A stretch of DNA of 32,419 nt from Thermoplasmata archaeon (GTDB lineage Archaea > Thermoplasmatota > Penumbrarchaeia > JAEHCK01): positions 1-32,419 of the forward strand of contig JAEHCK010000049.1 of the NCBI GenBank assembly GCA_020696345.1, in the 5' to 3' direction. The position numbers were made by a program, and so were the translations under genes. Shown here in pieces: positions 1 through 6,908 of this stretch. Numbering within the stretch: the stretch's first letter is position 1; each line of letters opens with the position of its first letter. A model generated the notes under the pieces. It was not told where the DNA came from. It made no database searches and worked only from the letters and a program-made list of their open reading frames with translations.

Positions 1-189
1 ACAATATCCCTCTGCAATATTTGCATGAACTGAATATGATGAACCTATTAATTGATCTGTGACTTTATATGGTTTACCAGCGAGTGAATAAGCGCTTTTT
101 GTAACAGTTACGTATAAATCTATTGCTCTCGACCATACCTCCAGATTCCTATATCCTCTATTCTTGTTTTTATATTCATTTGATTTCAT
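1..189 (-). CDS. Four-helix-bundle protein (23S rRNA intervening-sequence protein family), 5' part only
   Basis: Reading leftward from the ATG at 189, 63 codons run open to the window edge, so the C-terminal part is missing. The peptide carries the two signatures of the S23/IVP four-helix-bundle family: an N-terminal YRNLEVWSRAIDLY segment and, near residues 46-62, QLIGSSYSVHANIAEGY, which matches the family's conserved QLxxSSxSxxANIAEGY. Members are small (about 115-130 residues) helical bundles, some encoded within 23S rRNA intervening sequences and others scattered in genomes. Their molecular role is unknown; the DGR accessory protein Avd has a similar fold. A word-like tandem repeat lies directly upstream. 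The family assignment is firm; function is not assigned. Confidence 0.85.
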   Translation of the reverse strand, partial: MKSNEYKNKNRGYRNLEVWSRAIDLYVTVTKSAYSLAGKPYKVTDQLIGSSYSVHANIAEGYC

Positions 190-297
190 TTTTTTAACCC
201 TTCATTATTCATTTTCCAATATATTTATTACATTTGATTTATAAGCGATTCTAGGTAACAGGTGTCCGAAAGTACTATTTTTAATTTCATATCCCAA

Positions 298-452
298 TCT
301 CCCCATCCCCCCAGTTTTCCATCCACCCAATCTTCCATTTCCCCAATCTTCCATTCCTCCATTCGTTCATTTCCCCAATCTTCCCATTCCCCCAATCTTT
401 CATTCCCCCAATCTTCCCATTCCCCCAATCTTTCATTCCCCCATTCACGATT
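298..452. repeat. Tandem repeat of about 16-17 bp with a 33-bp higher-order unit
   Basis: The sequence is a chain of variants of CCCCAATCTTCCATT and CCCAATCTTCCCATTCC. From about 373 two nearly perfect 33-bp copies follow each other. Open frames across it are low-complexity artefacts rich in W, G and E. It fills most of the 375-bp space between the four-helix-bundle gene and the MJ1316-like gene. It is not a CRISPR array because there are no unique spacers. Confidence 0.85.
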
Positions 453-564
453 AACAATTAATGATTTACAAGCTATTATCTTAATTATCTTCCTAAATTC
501 AGAGAAGAACCATATTTCTTTAATTATTCATTAATGGCCGATGTCACTCAAAACGAATTCCATA

Positions 565-801
565 TCATTTTTTTCTTTTATAAAGATCCTTACCCCTATG
601 TTCAATGAGCTCCACACGATGAAACGGTATTGCACTGCCCTGGTCAGTATAAATGAAGCTCTTATCCCATGATCGTACCTTGCCGCCCTCGATATAACCC
701 AACTCGGGTTTGATCCGATCCTTGTAAAATATCATCGTATCGGCTAATTCAAAACCGTCACGCCATTTGATCCCGTTCAAAATATCGCGGGCATGAAGCA
801 T
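565..801 (-). CDS. UPF0248/DUF504 protein (MJ1316 RNA-repair-type domain)
   Basis: This 78-residue protein matches the archaeal DUF504 (UPF0248) family over its whole length. It has an N-terminal ARDILNGIKW segment, the central DRIKPELGYIEGGKVRSWDKSF part and the diagnostic end FIYTDQGSAIPFHRVELIEHRG, close to the family pattern SFIY.xDGTxIPYHRV. The fold is known as the MJ1316 domain and has been proposed to recognise RNA ends, including cyclic phosphates, in RNA repair; that role is a family prediction. An AT-rich TATA-like stretch at 818-830 places the promoter about 20-30 bp from the ATG at 801, suggesting a leaderless or nearly leaderless mRNA. The gene stands alone between repeat-filled spacers. 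Confidence 0.85.
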   Translation of the reverse strand: MLHARDILNGIKWRDGFELADTMIFYKDRIKPELGYIEGGKVRSWDKSFIYTDQGSAIPFHRVELIEHRGKDLYKRKK

Positions 802-852
802 GATATCGATGAAGAGATGATTTTATATTAATATTTATCATAGAATGTAATT

Positions 853-1010
853 GTGAGTCTAGAGAGTCGTGAGTCTAAAGAGTCGAGAGTCAAAAAAGTT
901 TTCAGTTTCTGGTTTTCAGTTGCCAGAGTAAATTTATCACACTAGCAACTAGCAACTAGCAACTGATAACTGACAACTAACAAGTCGGGAATTGGGAATA
1001 GGGAATGTAA
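853..1010. repeat. Word-like short repeats
   Basis: Successive short words are repeated in tandem: variants of GAGTCTAAAGAGTCG (853-891), TTTTCAGTTTCTGG (900-925), ACTAGCAACTAGCAACT followed by TGATAACTGACAACTAAC (about 943-985), and GGGAATTGGGAATAGGG (about 988-1010). Two of these words recur inverted elsewhere: 871-891 is the exact reverse complement of 10644-10664, and the CTAGCAA block matches 9737-9755. Confidence 0.75.
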
Positions 1011-1105
1011 TAATGTATCGTTGAATTAGGGGATAGAATTAGAGATTTGCTATTTAGTAACCAATTATATCACCAATTCCCAATTCCAATAGCCCTTTGG
1101 CCCCT

Positions 1106-1370
1106 CTTGCAAATCTCTGCAAGTTTTGGAAGTCTGGTAAGCTAATTTGATTTTATTGATCATTTGCCTATATAGATTTCGTCCTTCGGTTTCGAAACTC
1201 GACGTCAAAATTCAAAACTTTAAGATATGAATGAATTTTGAGGTCTCGATTGAATCCGAAGGATTCTATTGTGTATCGTAACACATCCAACGTTAAACGG
1301 CAAAGAGCCGTTAGCCGAAACCGTCTGACGATACGAGCCTCGATACCGTTAAACGATTCCAGGAATCCTT
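1106..1370. other. Hairpin-rich noncoding stretch
   Basis: Several inverted repeats lie in a row in this gene-free stretch. They are CTTGCA/TGCAAG (1106-1111/1118-1123), a GTTTCGAAAC palindrome (1189-1198), a 10-bp stem TCAAAATTCA/TGAATTTTGA (1205-1214/1232-1241), GAATCC/GGATTC (1252-1257/1261-1266), GTATCGT/ACGATAC (1273-1279/1328-1334) enclosing AACGGC/GCCGTT (1296-1301/1307-1312), and GATTCC/GGAATC (1355-1360/1362-1367). No credible coding frame spans it. It could be a structured RNA or a palindromic repeat element; strand is undetermined. Confidence 0.6.
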
Positions 1371-1455
1371 TAGCTAATTTTTATTAATACAACAAAGCAG
1401 CACAAATTCTCGAGAAGAGCCAAAATTTAAAAAAAGGTGTGCAGTTTCGGCTAAG

Positions 1456-2034
1456 TTATAGTGGCTTATGTAATGCACGATCATTTCCAATGATGATTTC
1501 AAAGATGGAATTCGATGAGATCTCTTCTATACCATCGTTATCGTAGTCCTTGTATATATGCAATATATCCCCAACGGATATTCTGCCATCTCCATCTTGG
1601 TCGATATATGCAATATAACAACCTTCGTAATCTTGTACTTGAGAGTTACTGTTAACTTCACTGCCCGTGGTATTATCTTGAACTGGACCGCCTTTTGTCA
1701 TCGGGTAAATCTTCGATAAACCAACTATGAGTTCGCTGGGTTTTGCATCATCTATGGTTGTTTTGTATTCTATTGTTCCCTGGTAATTTATCATCTGAAA
1801 TTTTGTATCATCGAAACTTGGCTCTCCACCAACTACACCGATAATATTTGCCCTCCAGCCATAATTTGTTTCCTCGATCGTTACAGTAATTGTTGTATCT
1901 CGAGGGGTCGGTGGATCCATATCTGATATCATAGCCCATAACACACCTGCTAACACCACGGTAATTGCCACCATTAAAATAACGGCAATAACCGGAGAAA
2001 CCGCTACATCATCCTTTTGGATAAATCTATTCAT
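1456..2034 (-). CDS. Archaeal type IV pilin-like protein
   Basis: The 192-residue protein begins with a class III signal peptide typical of archaeal pilins and archaellins (Pilin_N/DUF1628): a short charged leader ending in DDVAVSPVIAVILMV, followed by a hydrophobic helix to about residue 37. The prepilin peptidase would cleave before the hydrophobic stretch and the helix would build the filament core. The remainder (about 45-192) is a beta-rich exterior domain. Near the C-terminus DQDGDGRISVGD (145-156) resembles a dockerin/EF-hand calcium loop and DYDNDGIEE (163-171) a weaker second one. The start at 2034 is supported by an AAAGGAGG Shine-Dalgarno site and a TATA-like CATATAAAAT upstream. 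It could equally be another pilin-processed surface subunit; no pilus assembly genes are visible nearby. Confidence 0.85.
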   Translation of the reverse strand: MNRFIQKDDVAVSPVIAVILMVAITVVLAGVLWAMISDMDPPTPRDTTITVTIEETNYGWRANIIGVVGGEPSFDDTKFQMINYQGTIEYKTTIDDAKPSELIVGLSKIYPMTKGGPVQDNTTGSEVNSNSQVQDYEGCYIAYIDQDGDGRISVGDILHIYKDYDNDGIEEISSNSIFEIIIGNDRALHKPL

Positions 2035-2044
2035 GGTTTAGTCC

Positions 2045-2055
2045 TCCTTTTATTT
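2045..2055 (-). promoter_or_regulatory. Shine-Dalgarno site of the pilin gene
   Basis: On the minus strand AAAGGAGGA sits about 8 nt before the ATG at 2034, a strong match to the 3' end of archaeal 16S rRNA. It fixes the start codon. Confidence 0.75.
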
Positions 2056-2226
2056 TATATGTTGATTTAGGTGGACTTGAATATAAATATCCAGTTACAA
2101 CATGTAGTCTACATGTAGGAATTCAAAAATAATGTGCACATGAATTTAACTGTTACAAAATAGATAAATATTGTAACATTTGCAAATTTATGTTTTGTGA
2201 ATATTATTCTTTTGAATTAAGAGATG

Positions 2227-2313
2227 GAACACGGATGACACGGATCGATCTGTTAACAATGACCATATCTTCATGATCAGTCCTGATCCGTTGCATCCGT
2301 TATATCCGTGTTC
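2227..2313. repeat. Imperfect inverted repeat built of ATCCGTGTTC words
   Basis: GAACACGGAT at 2227-2236 is exactly complemented by ATCCGTGTTC at 2304-2313. Inside, ACACGGATC faces GATCCGTT and a further GCATCCGTT. It lies between the 3' end of the STAND gene and the promoter side of the pilin gene, the only structure seen in the 340-bp gap from 2035 to 2374. Confidence 0.6.
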
Positions 2314-2374
2314 TATGGGGTGGTTTGAGGATTCTTTTTTTCCATCAGATAGACGTTAATAAAAAAATCGATTG

Positions 2375-4777
2375 TCATTTATCTTTCAATATATCCTTGA
2401 TCTTTTTAATCTCGCGTTTTGCACCTATCGCTGTGTATAATTTCAAGGCGGTATCAAGATGTTTTCGGCTTTTTTTTCGGTCAACTTCACTATACATGAG
2501 CCCTAAATTACAGTTGACTTCGGCGATCTGCCATTTGAAATCCAGTTCTTCAGATAATGTCAGACTTTTTGAATAATAATCAAATGCCTTATCGTTTTCA
2601 CCTTTAAGTCGAAATACTTCGCCGAGGTTATCATACAGGATGGCAATTGTCCTTTTATCACTAATATCTTCAGAGATCCCAAGGGCCAGGGTATATTCCA
2701 ATTCGGCGTCATCCAATTTATTTTGCTCCCAATAGATTATTCCCAGATTATTATGTGCTCTTGCGATTCCGGCTTTATCCTCCAGCTGTTCGGATAATTC
2801 CAGGCATTTCTTATTTAATTCAATGGCTTTATTTAATTTGCCATTGCCCCAATGAACCAATGCCATATTACTGTATAATTTAGAAGAATTTTGCAGATCA
2901 CCCCCGGATTTTGCAAAATCCATTCCTTTCATAAAAAAATCCATGGCTTTTTGAAAGTCTCCCTTTCTGAAATGAATAGTGCCTATGGCATTATACGCTC
3001 TTGCCAGCCCATGATCATTCCCGTTGGATTCATAACAATTTAAACTATCTTGGTAGCATTTTAAAGCATTATCCCATTCACCCTTGACCGTTAGTATATG
3101 TCCTTTTTGGATCAATAACTGAGGCCAAGTATCCTTTGGTACTTTCTCCGGGCCTAATTCTGTTAAGATCGCCATTAATTCTTCAGTATATCCATTATCG
3201 ATAAATACATCACCATATTTAACCAGTAATCTGGCTGCATCTCCATAACTTTTCGCCTGTAGATAATGGTGCTGTGCTTCCAGGATCGCCATTGGAGATA
3301 GTACAGGGTCTGTTCGGGTCATTGAATTATCAACTTCGAATTCTGAAGTGTAATACTTTGCGGCCTCGGTATGGTATTGGGCTTTCAATTGCGGTGGCAG
3401 TCGTCTAAAGAAAAATTCTTTGATGAGTTCATGTAGTTCATAACCTGAGGTGGTCTCGTGAAGTAACGAATTATCAACAAGTGAATCCACACATTCAAAA
3501 TCCAGATCATCTTCAACAAAGAAGGCTTCTGGTTGAATTGGATATCTAAAGATCGCCACCCTATTCAATAACTTCTTCTCTACCGGAGTGAGTCTTTGAA
3601 AAATCTCTTCCTGAACATATTTATTAATATCATGCTTTTCCTTAAATAATTCACCAATGTCCAGTTCAATTGTTAATTCATTTATTTTTTGCAACTCCAT
3701 TTTCTTTGCCAAGTGGATGCTGATCAGTTCGATAGATAACGGATGACCGCCAGTTATCTTGAAAATTTTATTGAATTCGGGTTCTTCCAAATTTGATAGA
3801 TTTAATAGCTCTTTACTTTCATCAGGATCCAGGCCAACTAATTCGATCTCGGCAATTAATTTATTAATAGCCACCTCACGTCGACCATAAAAACCTGTTG
3901 CACCCCGGGTCAAAATAATAATATTTAGACACTTGAACTTGTCTGGCCCTGTTAGTTCAACATATATTTTGAAAAGTTGTAATAGATCTTTGCCAATTTT
4001 TTGAAAATCATCGAACACCATGATCGCATTTAGTCCTTCCAGGTCACTCTTTAATATTTTTCCAACTTCCGGCAACTCGATCGTGGATTCATTGTCGAGA
4101 TAGAACTTCAGTTTTTGTTTACCGATCTGCCATAAGAACTCACCCATGTCGGTCAGGGTACTCCGTAATGTGTCCCATTCGTGAAATCTATACCAGAACA
4201 GATCTCGTTCACCTTGAAGTTGAGATATTTCAACGATTCTTGATGCAAGAGTGGTTTTGCCAATACCCGGGATACCTTTGATAACTATGATCCTTGGTAC
4301 CCTAGCGTTGATCCATTGATCAATACGCTTGAGCTCGTCTGAACGACCGACAAAACGAGTAGGTGTGGCCATATCATCAACAAAATTTACGGTTTCTCGC
4401 TCGATCATCACGCCCGATCTTCCTTTATTTCTTTCCATAATTGTAGTTCGAGTGGTTAAATGCTTATCAAGGTCCGATCTCTTCTCAAGATTTGTTCGTA
4501 TTTTCCGGGCGTATTCAACACCATTAGGCGTTAGAAAATATATCTTCCGTTTGCGTTTCAGATCTCTGACATGTGCGATCTTTTCGAACACCACACCTTT
4601 TACTTTCAAGCTCTTTATGACATATGATACATGACTGCGTCTTATACCGATCGCCTCTGCAATGCCCGGTTGAGTGATTTCACAGGGGGCCTCAAATTCA
4701 TCCTGAAACTTGGAATAATGTAGAAGATGAAGTAATATCCCGTCTTCGATGGTGAGATCAAATTGTGCAAGTGACAT
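2375..4777 (-). CDS. Winged-helix / NB-ARC ATPase / TPR protein (STAND family)
   Basis: About 800 residues in three parts. An N-terminal winged-helix domain (about 1-110 from the ATG at 4777) has an HTH-like GIAEAIGIRRSHVSYVIKSL. A STAND-type NTPase follows, with P-loop GIPGIGKTT (about 168-176), Walker B-like IMVFDDF, a downstream ILTRG segment and the GGHPLSIEL motif. The C-terminal third is a row of tetratricopeptide repeats such as ARAYNAIGTIHFRKGDFQKAM. Such proteins work as ligand-gated switches that combine DNA binding with nucleotide-dependent assembly. The frame extends to a GTG at 4825 with a TATA-like ATTTTAAAT about 25 bp further up, so a leaderless GTG start is possible; 4777 better matches the start of the winged-helix fold. 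It is a paralogue of the protein at 14503-17124. Target genes and ligand are unknown. Confidence 0.85.
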   Translation of the reverse strand: MSLAQFDLTIEDGILLHLLHYSKFQDEFEAPCEITQPGIAEAIGIRRSHVSYVIKSLKVKGVVFEKIAHVRDLKRKRKIYFLTPNGVEYARKIRTNLEKRSDLDKHLTTRTTIMERNKGRSGVMIERETVNFVDDMATPTRFVGRSDELKRIDQWINARVPRIIVIKGIPGIGKTTLASRIVEISQLQGERDLFWYRFHEWDTLRSTLTDMGEFLWQIGKQKLKFYLDNESTIELPEVGKILKSDLEGLNAIMVFDDFQKIGKDLLQLFKIYVELTGPDKFKCLNIIILTRGATGFYGRREVAINKLIAEIELVGLDPDESKELLNLSNLEEPEFNKIFKITGGHPLSIELISIHLAKKMELQKINELTIELDIGELFKEKHDINKYVQEEIFQRLTPVEKKLLNRVAIFRYPIQPEAFFVEDDLDFECVDSLVDNSLLHETTSGYELHELIKEFFFRRLPPQLKAQYHTEAAKYYTSEFEVDNSMTRTDPVLSPMAILEAQHHYLQAKSYGDAARLLVKYGDVFIDNGYTEELMAILTELGPEKVPKDTWPQLLIQKGHILTVKGEWDNALKCYQDSLNCYESNGNDHGLARAYNAIGTIHFRKGDFQKAMDFFMKGMDFAKSGGDLQNSSKLYSNMALVHWGNGKLNKAIELNKKCLELSEQLEDKAGIARAHNNLGIIYWEQNKLDDAELEYTLALGISEDISDKRTIAILYDNLGEVFRLKGENDKAFDYYSKSLTLSEELDFKWQIAEVNCNLGLMYSEVDRKKSRKHLDTALKLYTAIGAKREIKKIKDILKDK

Positions 4778-4941
4778 TTGAGTCCAGCCATATATTAAAT
4801 AGAGATCAGAAAAAATAACCCACACTACGATTATTAATTCGATTTAAAATATTCCGACCCGATTATTATCTCATATTATTATACCCATTCAAAAGATTTA
4901 AAAGTTTCTATCATTAGAAATTCGTTCTTTTTGATTGATGT

Positions 4942-4956
4942 ATTAGAATTTCTAAT
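4942..4956. repeat. Short palindrome at the end of the membrane-protein operon
   Basis: ATTAGAA and TTCTAAT are complementary arms separated by one T, overlapping the stop codon end at 4952. A related ATTAGAAATTC word lies about 35 bp to the left. It could help end transcription, but the T-tract expected of an archaeal terminator is weak. Confidence 0.35.
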
Positions 4957-6307
4957 TTAGGTTTTGCCTTTTCTTTTTCCTTTTTCCTTTCCTGGGTCTG
5001 ATTTTTTTATCCACCAACGGCTCGACCTCTGTGTCTGTGCCACCGGTTATTGGTTTGAATACGAGCTTTTGTTTTTTGTCTTTCGAGCCCTTCTTCCACT
5101 CTACCACTTTCACATTTTCACCGGGTTTGGCTTTGATCTTCGGGCGCTGGTTAATAAATGCCAGACCAAAGCTGATGAATGATAGTACAACCGCAATGCT
5201 CGGTATTAATAACGCAGTTTGGTCAAATGATAAACCTTCTTTTACATCAGCCGCCAAGACAGAATCCAGCAGACTTACTAATGTATTGACACCATTAATG
5301 TAAAAAGTAATTGCCAAGATACCCAGTATTGCAGCAATTAATATCAAAATTGTGCCTGCACGAGAGCGTATAAATGTTAACGGGAGTGCAATTCCAATAA
5401 GAATTAAACTTACAATAGTAAATGGAAAGGCAAGAACCATAAAAATGATATTATAATATTCGCTTTTCTCCATCGTATAAATATTAATTGTTGTTGGATG
5501 GGACTCGGATGTAAACGGGCTTATGATTTTTTTAGTTGTATTTCCATCCATATCTATAACACTTATTTCGACCCGTGCTGCAAGTCCCACCTTACCATAG
5601 TTTTTGTCTATTGATATATCCGCGGTATATGTTTTTTTGTCACCTTCGTTATACAATTTATCATTTGATTTTTTCTCCCAGATCACCTTTGATTTTGTGT
5701 AATCAATTTCCTCATCATCCCAATCAGTCCATAGCTCGATCCAAATTCTATCGACCTCTATTCTTTGTGTCAAATTATTGGTTGAATCTATGGCAACCGT
5801 GATCTTACACTTCTGGGCGATATCAACTGGCCACCACGGGATCAGATCCACTTCACTTTTAACAGTTATATTTGTATAATCATTTTTACCGGCTTCTGTA
5901 TTCCATATTAAAGCCTTGATGGTATATTCCCTATCCACCCAACTATCAAGAACTTCACCAATGTCTTTTTGAAAGCCACCTAAACCAGTTAAGAATACTT
6001 TACTTTCGTTAGTATAATTAAATTTATATTCTGGTTTATCAGAAGATGATCCGGGAGATGAAATGATTCCACCACCAATGCCACCAATGCCACCTTTGGT
6101 CTGGTTCGTAAATACCTTATAATCTATTTTGGATTCATAAATATCTGCTTCTAATGATACTTTATTTAACTTTGCACCTTCATTCTTTGTTTCAAAATAT
6201 ATATTCGCCCAGGGCATAAATTGAGATGCTATGGTTAGGCAGATACTAATAATTAAAAAAACTATAATAATGATCTTAAGAATGTTTGTTTTAAGATTTT
6301 TGTCCAT
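4952..6307 (-). CDS. Multi-pass membrane protein with large exterior domain, unrecognised
   Basis: I do not recognise the family. The roughly 451-residue product starts with a membrane helix (IIIIVFLIISICLTIASQF), then has a soluble, presumably extracytoplasmic domain of about 250 residues that is rich in beta-strand-like sequence and potential N-glycosylation sites. Four hydrophobic segments follow in the last 170 residues, and then a strongly basic tail (RPRKGKRKKKR) presumably in the cytoplasm. The frame is open to a TTG at 6313, but the ATG at 6307 gives a cleaner N-terminus (MDKNLKTN). It is the last gene of a three-gene minus-strand cluster with 6348-6884 and 6909-8699, separated by about 40 and 24 bp, so co-transcription is likely. 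Confidence 0.75.
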   Translation of the reverse strand: MDKNLKTNILKIIIIVFLIISICLTIASQFMPWANIYFETKNEGAKLNKVSLEADIYESKIDYKVFTNQTKGGIGGIGGGIISSPGSSSDKPEYKFNYTNESKVFLTGLGGFQKDIGEVLDSWVDREYTIKALIWNTEAGKNDYTNITVKSEVDLIPWWPVDIAQKCKITVAIDSTNNLTQRIEVDRIWIELWTDWDDEEIDYTKSKVIWEKKSNDKLYNEGDKKTYTADISIDKNYGKVGLAARVEISVIDMDGNTTKKIISPFTSESHPTTINIYTMEKSEYYNIIFMVLAFPFTIVSLILIGIALPLTFIRSRAGTILILIAAILGILAITFYINGVNTLVSLLDSVLAADVKEGLSFDQTALLIPSIAVVLSFISFGLAFINQRPKIKAKPGENVKVVEWKKGSKDKKQKLVFKPITGGTDTEVEPLVDKKIRPRKGKRKKKRQNLN

Positions 6308-6347
6308 AACCAAACCGCCATGATATTGAATTGTTGATTAATTGTAA

Positions 6348-6884
6348 TTATTGGATCATACCTTCAATGCCGCAGTTTGGGCATGAGATCTTTACTGGCA
6401 ATTGTGAAACATTCACTTTCATCGCTTTACTGCAATTCGGACATCCGACCATTTGGAATTTCGGTTCAAGTTGGCCTATCCTTTGCCCTTCATCTCCAAA
6501 AGATTCAGATACTTCTGCTGCCTGAACTTCTACTCTCTCCTCGGTACCTGTACCAAAAGCTGATTCACCATTCATTGATTTAGATATTAATGAATAATTT
6601 CTATAGTTTAGGCCCATAAGACCAAGTGCAACAATTGTAAGAAAACTGCCATTAAAAATATTTATTAAAGTAATACCAGAACTTCCACCAAATATTGGTA
6701 AGATAATAAAGAAACCAAGGGATAAGATAAGGAGTGCGATAATATAAACCAAAACAAGAAATTCTACACGAAATGTGGTGACCTGCCTATTAAGGATCTT
6801 TTCTTTACTGGGAATTAATGATATGGCGATCAGTCCAAATATAAAGGGAAGGATATAATATATCATATCTAACAGATCAGTCAT
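6348..6884 (-). CDS. Small membrane protein with C-terminal zinc ribbon
   Basis: This 178-residue protein has three predicted membrane helices: about 6-24, 43-64 and 75-93. A cytosolic linker follows, then a C-terminal zinc-ribbon finger with two CPNC knuckles, CPNCSKAM and CPNCGIEG, about 20 residues apart. The finger is expected to bind one zinc ion and may mediate protein or nucleic-acid contacts; the function is unknown. A GGAGA Shine-Dalgarno site on the minus strand precedes the ATG at 6884, and the stop of the upstream gene lies only 24 bp away. It is the middle gene of the three-gene membrane cluster. The same membrane-plus-zinc-ribbon layout recurs in the giant surface protein at 25565-31078. 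Confidence 0.75.
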   Translation of the reverse strand: MTDLLDMIYYILPFIFGLIAISLIPSKEKILNRQVTTFRVEFLVLVYIIALLILSLGFFIILPIFGGSSGITLINIFNGSFLTIVALGLMGLNYRNYSLISKSMNGESAFGTGTEERVEVQAAEVSESFGDEGQRIGQLEPKFQMVGCPNCSKAMKVNVSQLPVKISCPNCGIEGMIQ

Positions 6885-6908
6885 GTAAGGCTCTCCTTAA
6901 AATTCAAT

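Noticed and set aside
298-452. CRISPR array
   Set aside because: Units follow each other without unique spacers, and no cas gene is near.
228-534. Open frames on both strands across the repeat, including a W/E/G-rich 66-residue frame
   Set aside because: They are translations of a tandem repeat, without a start context or family resemblance.
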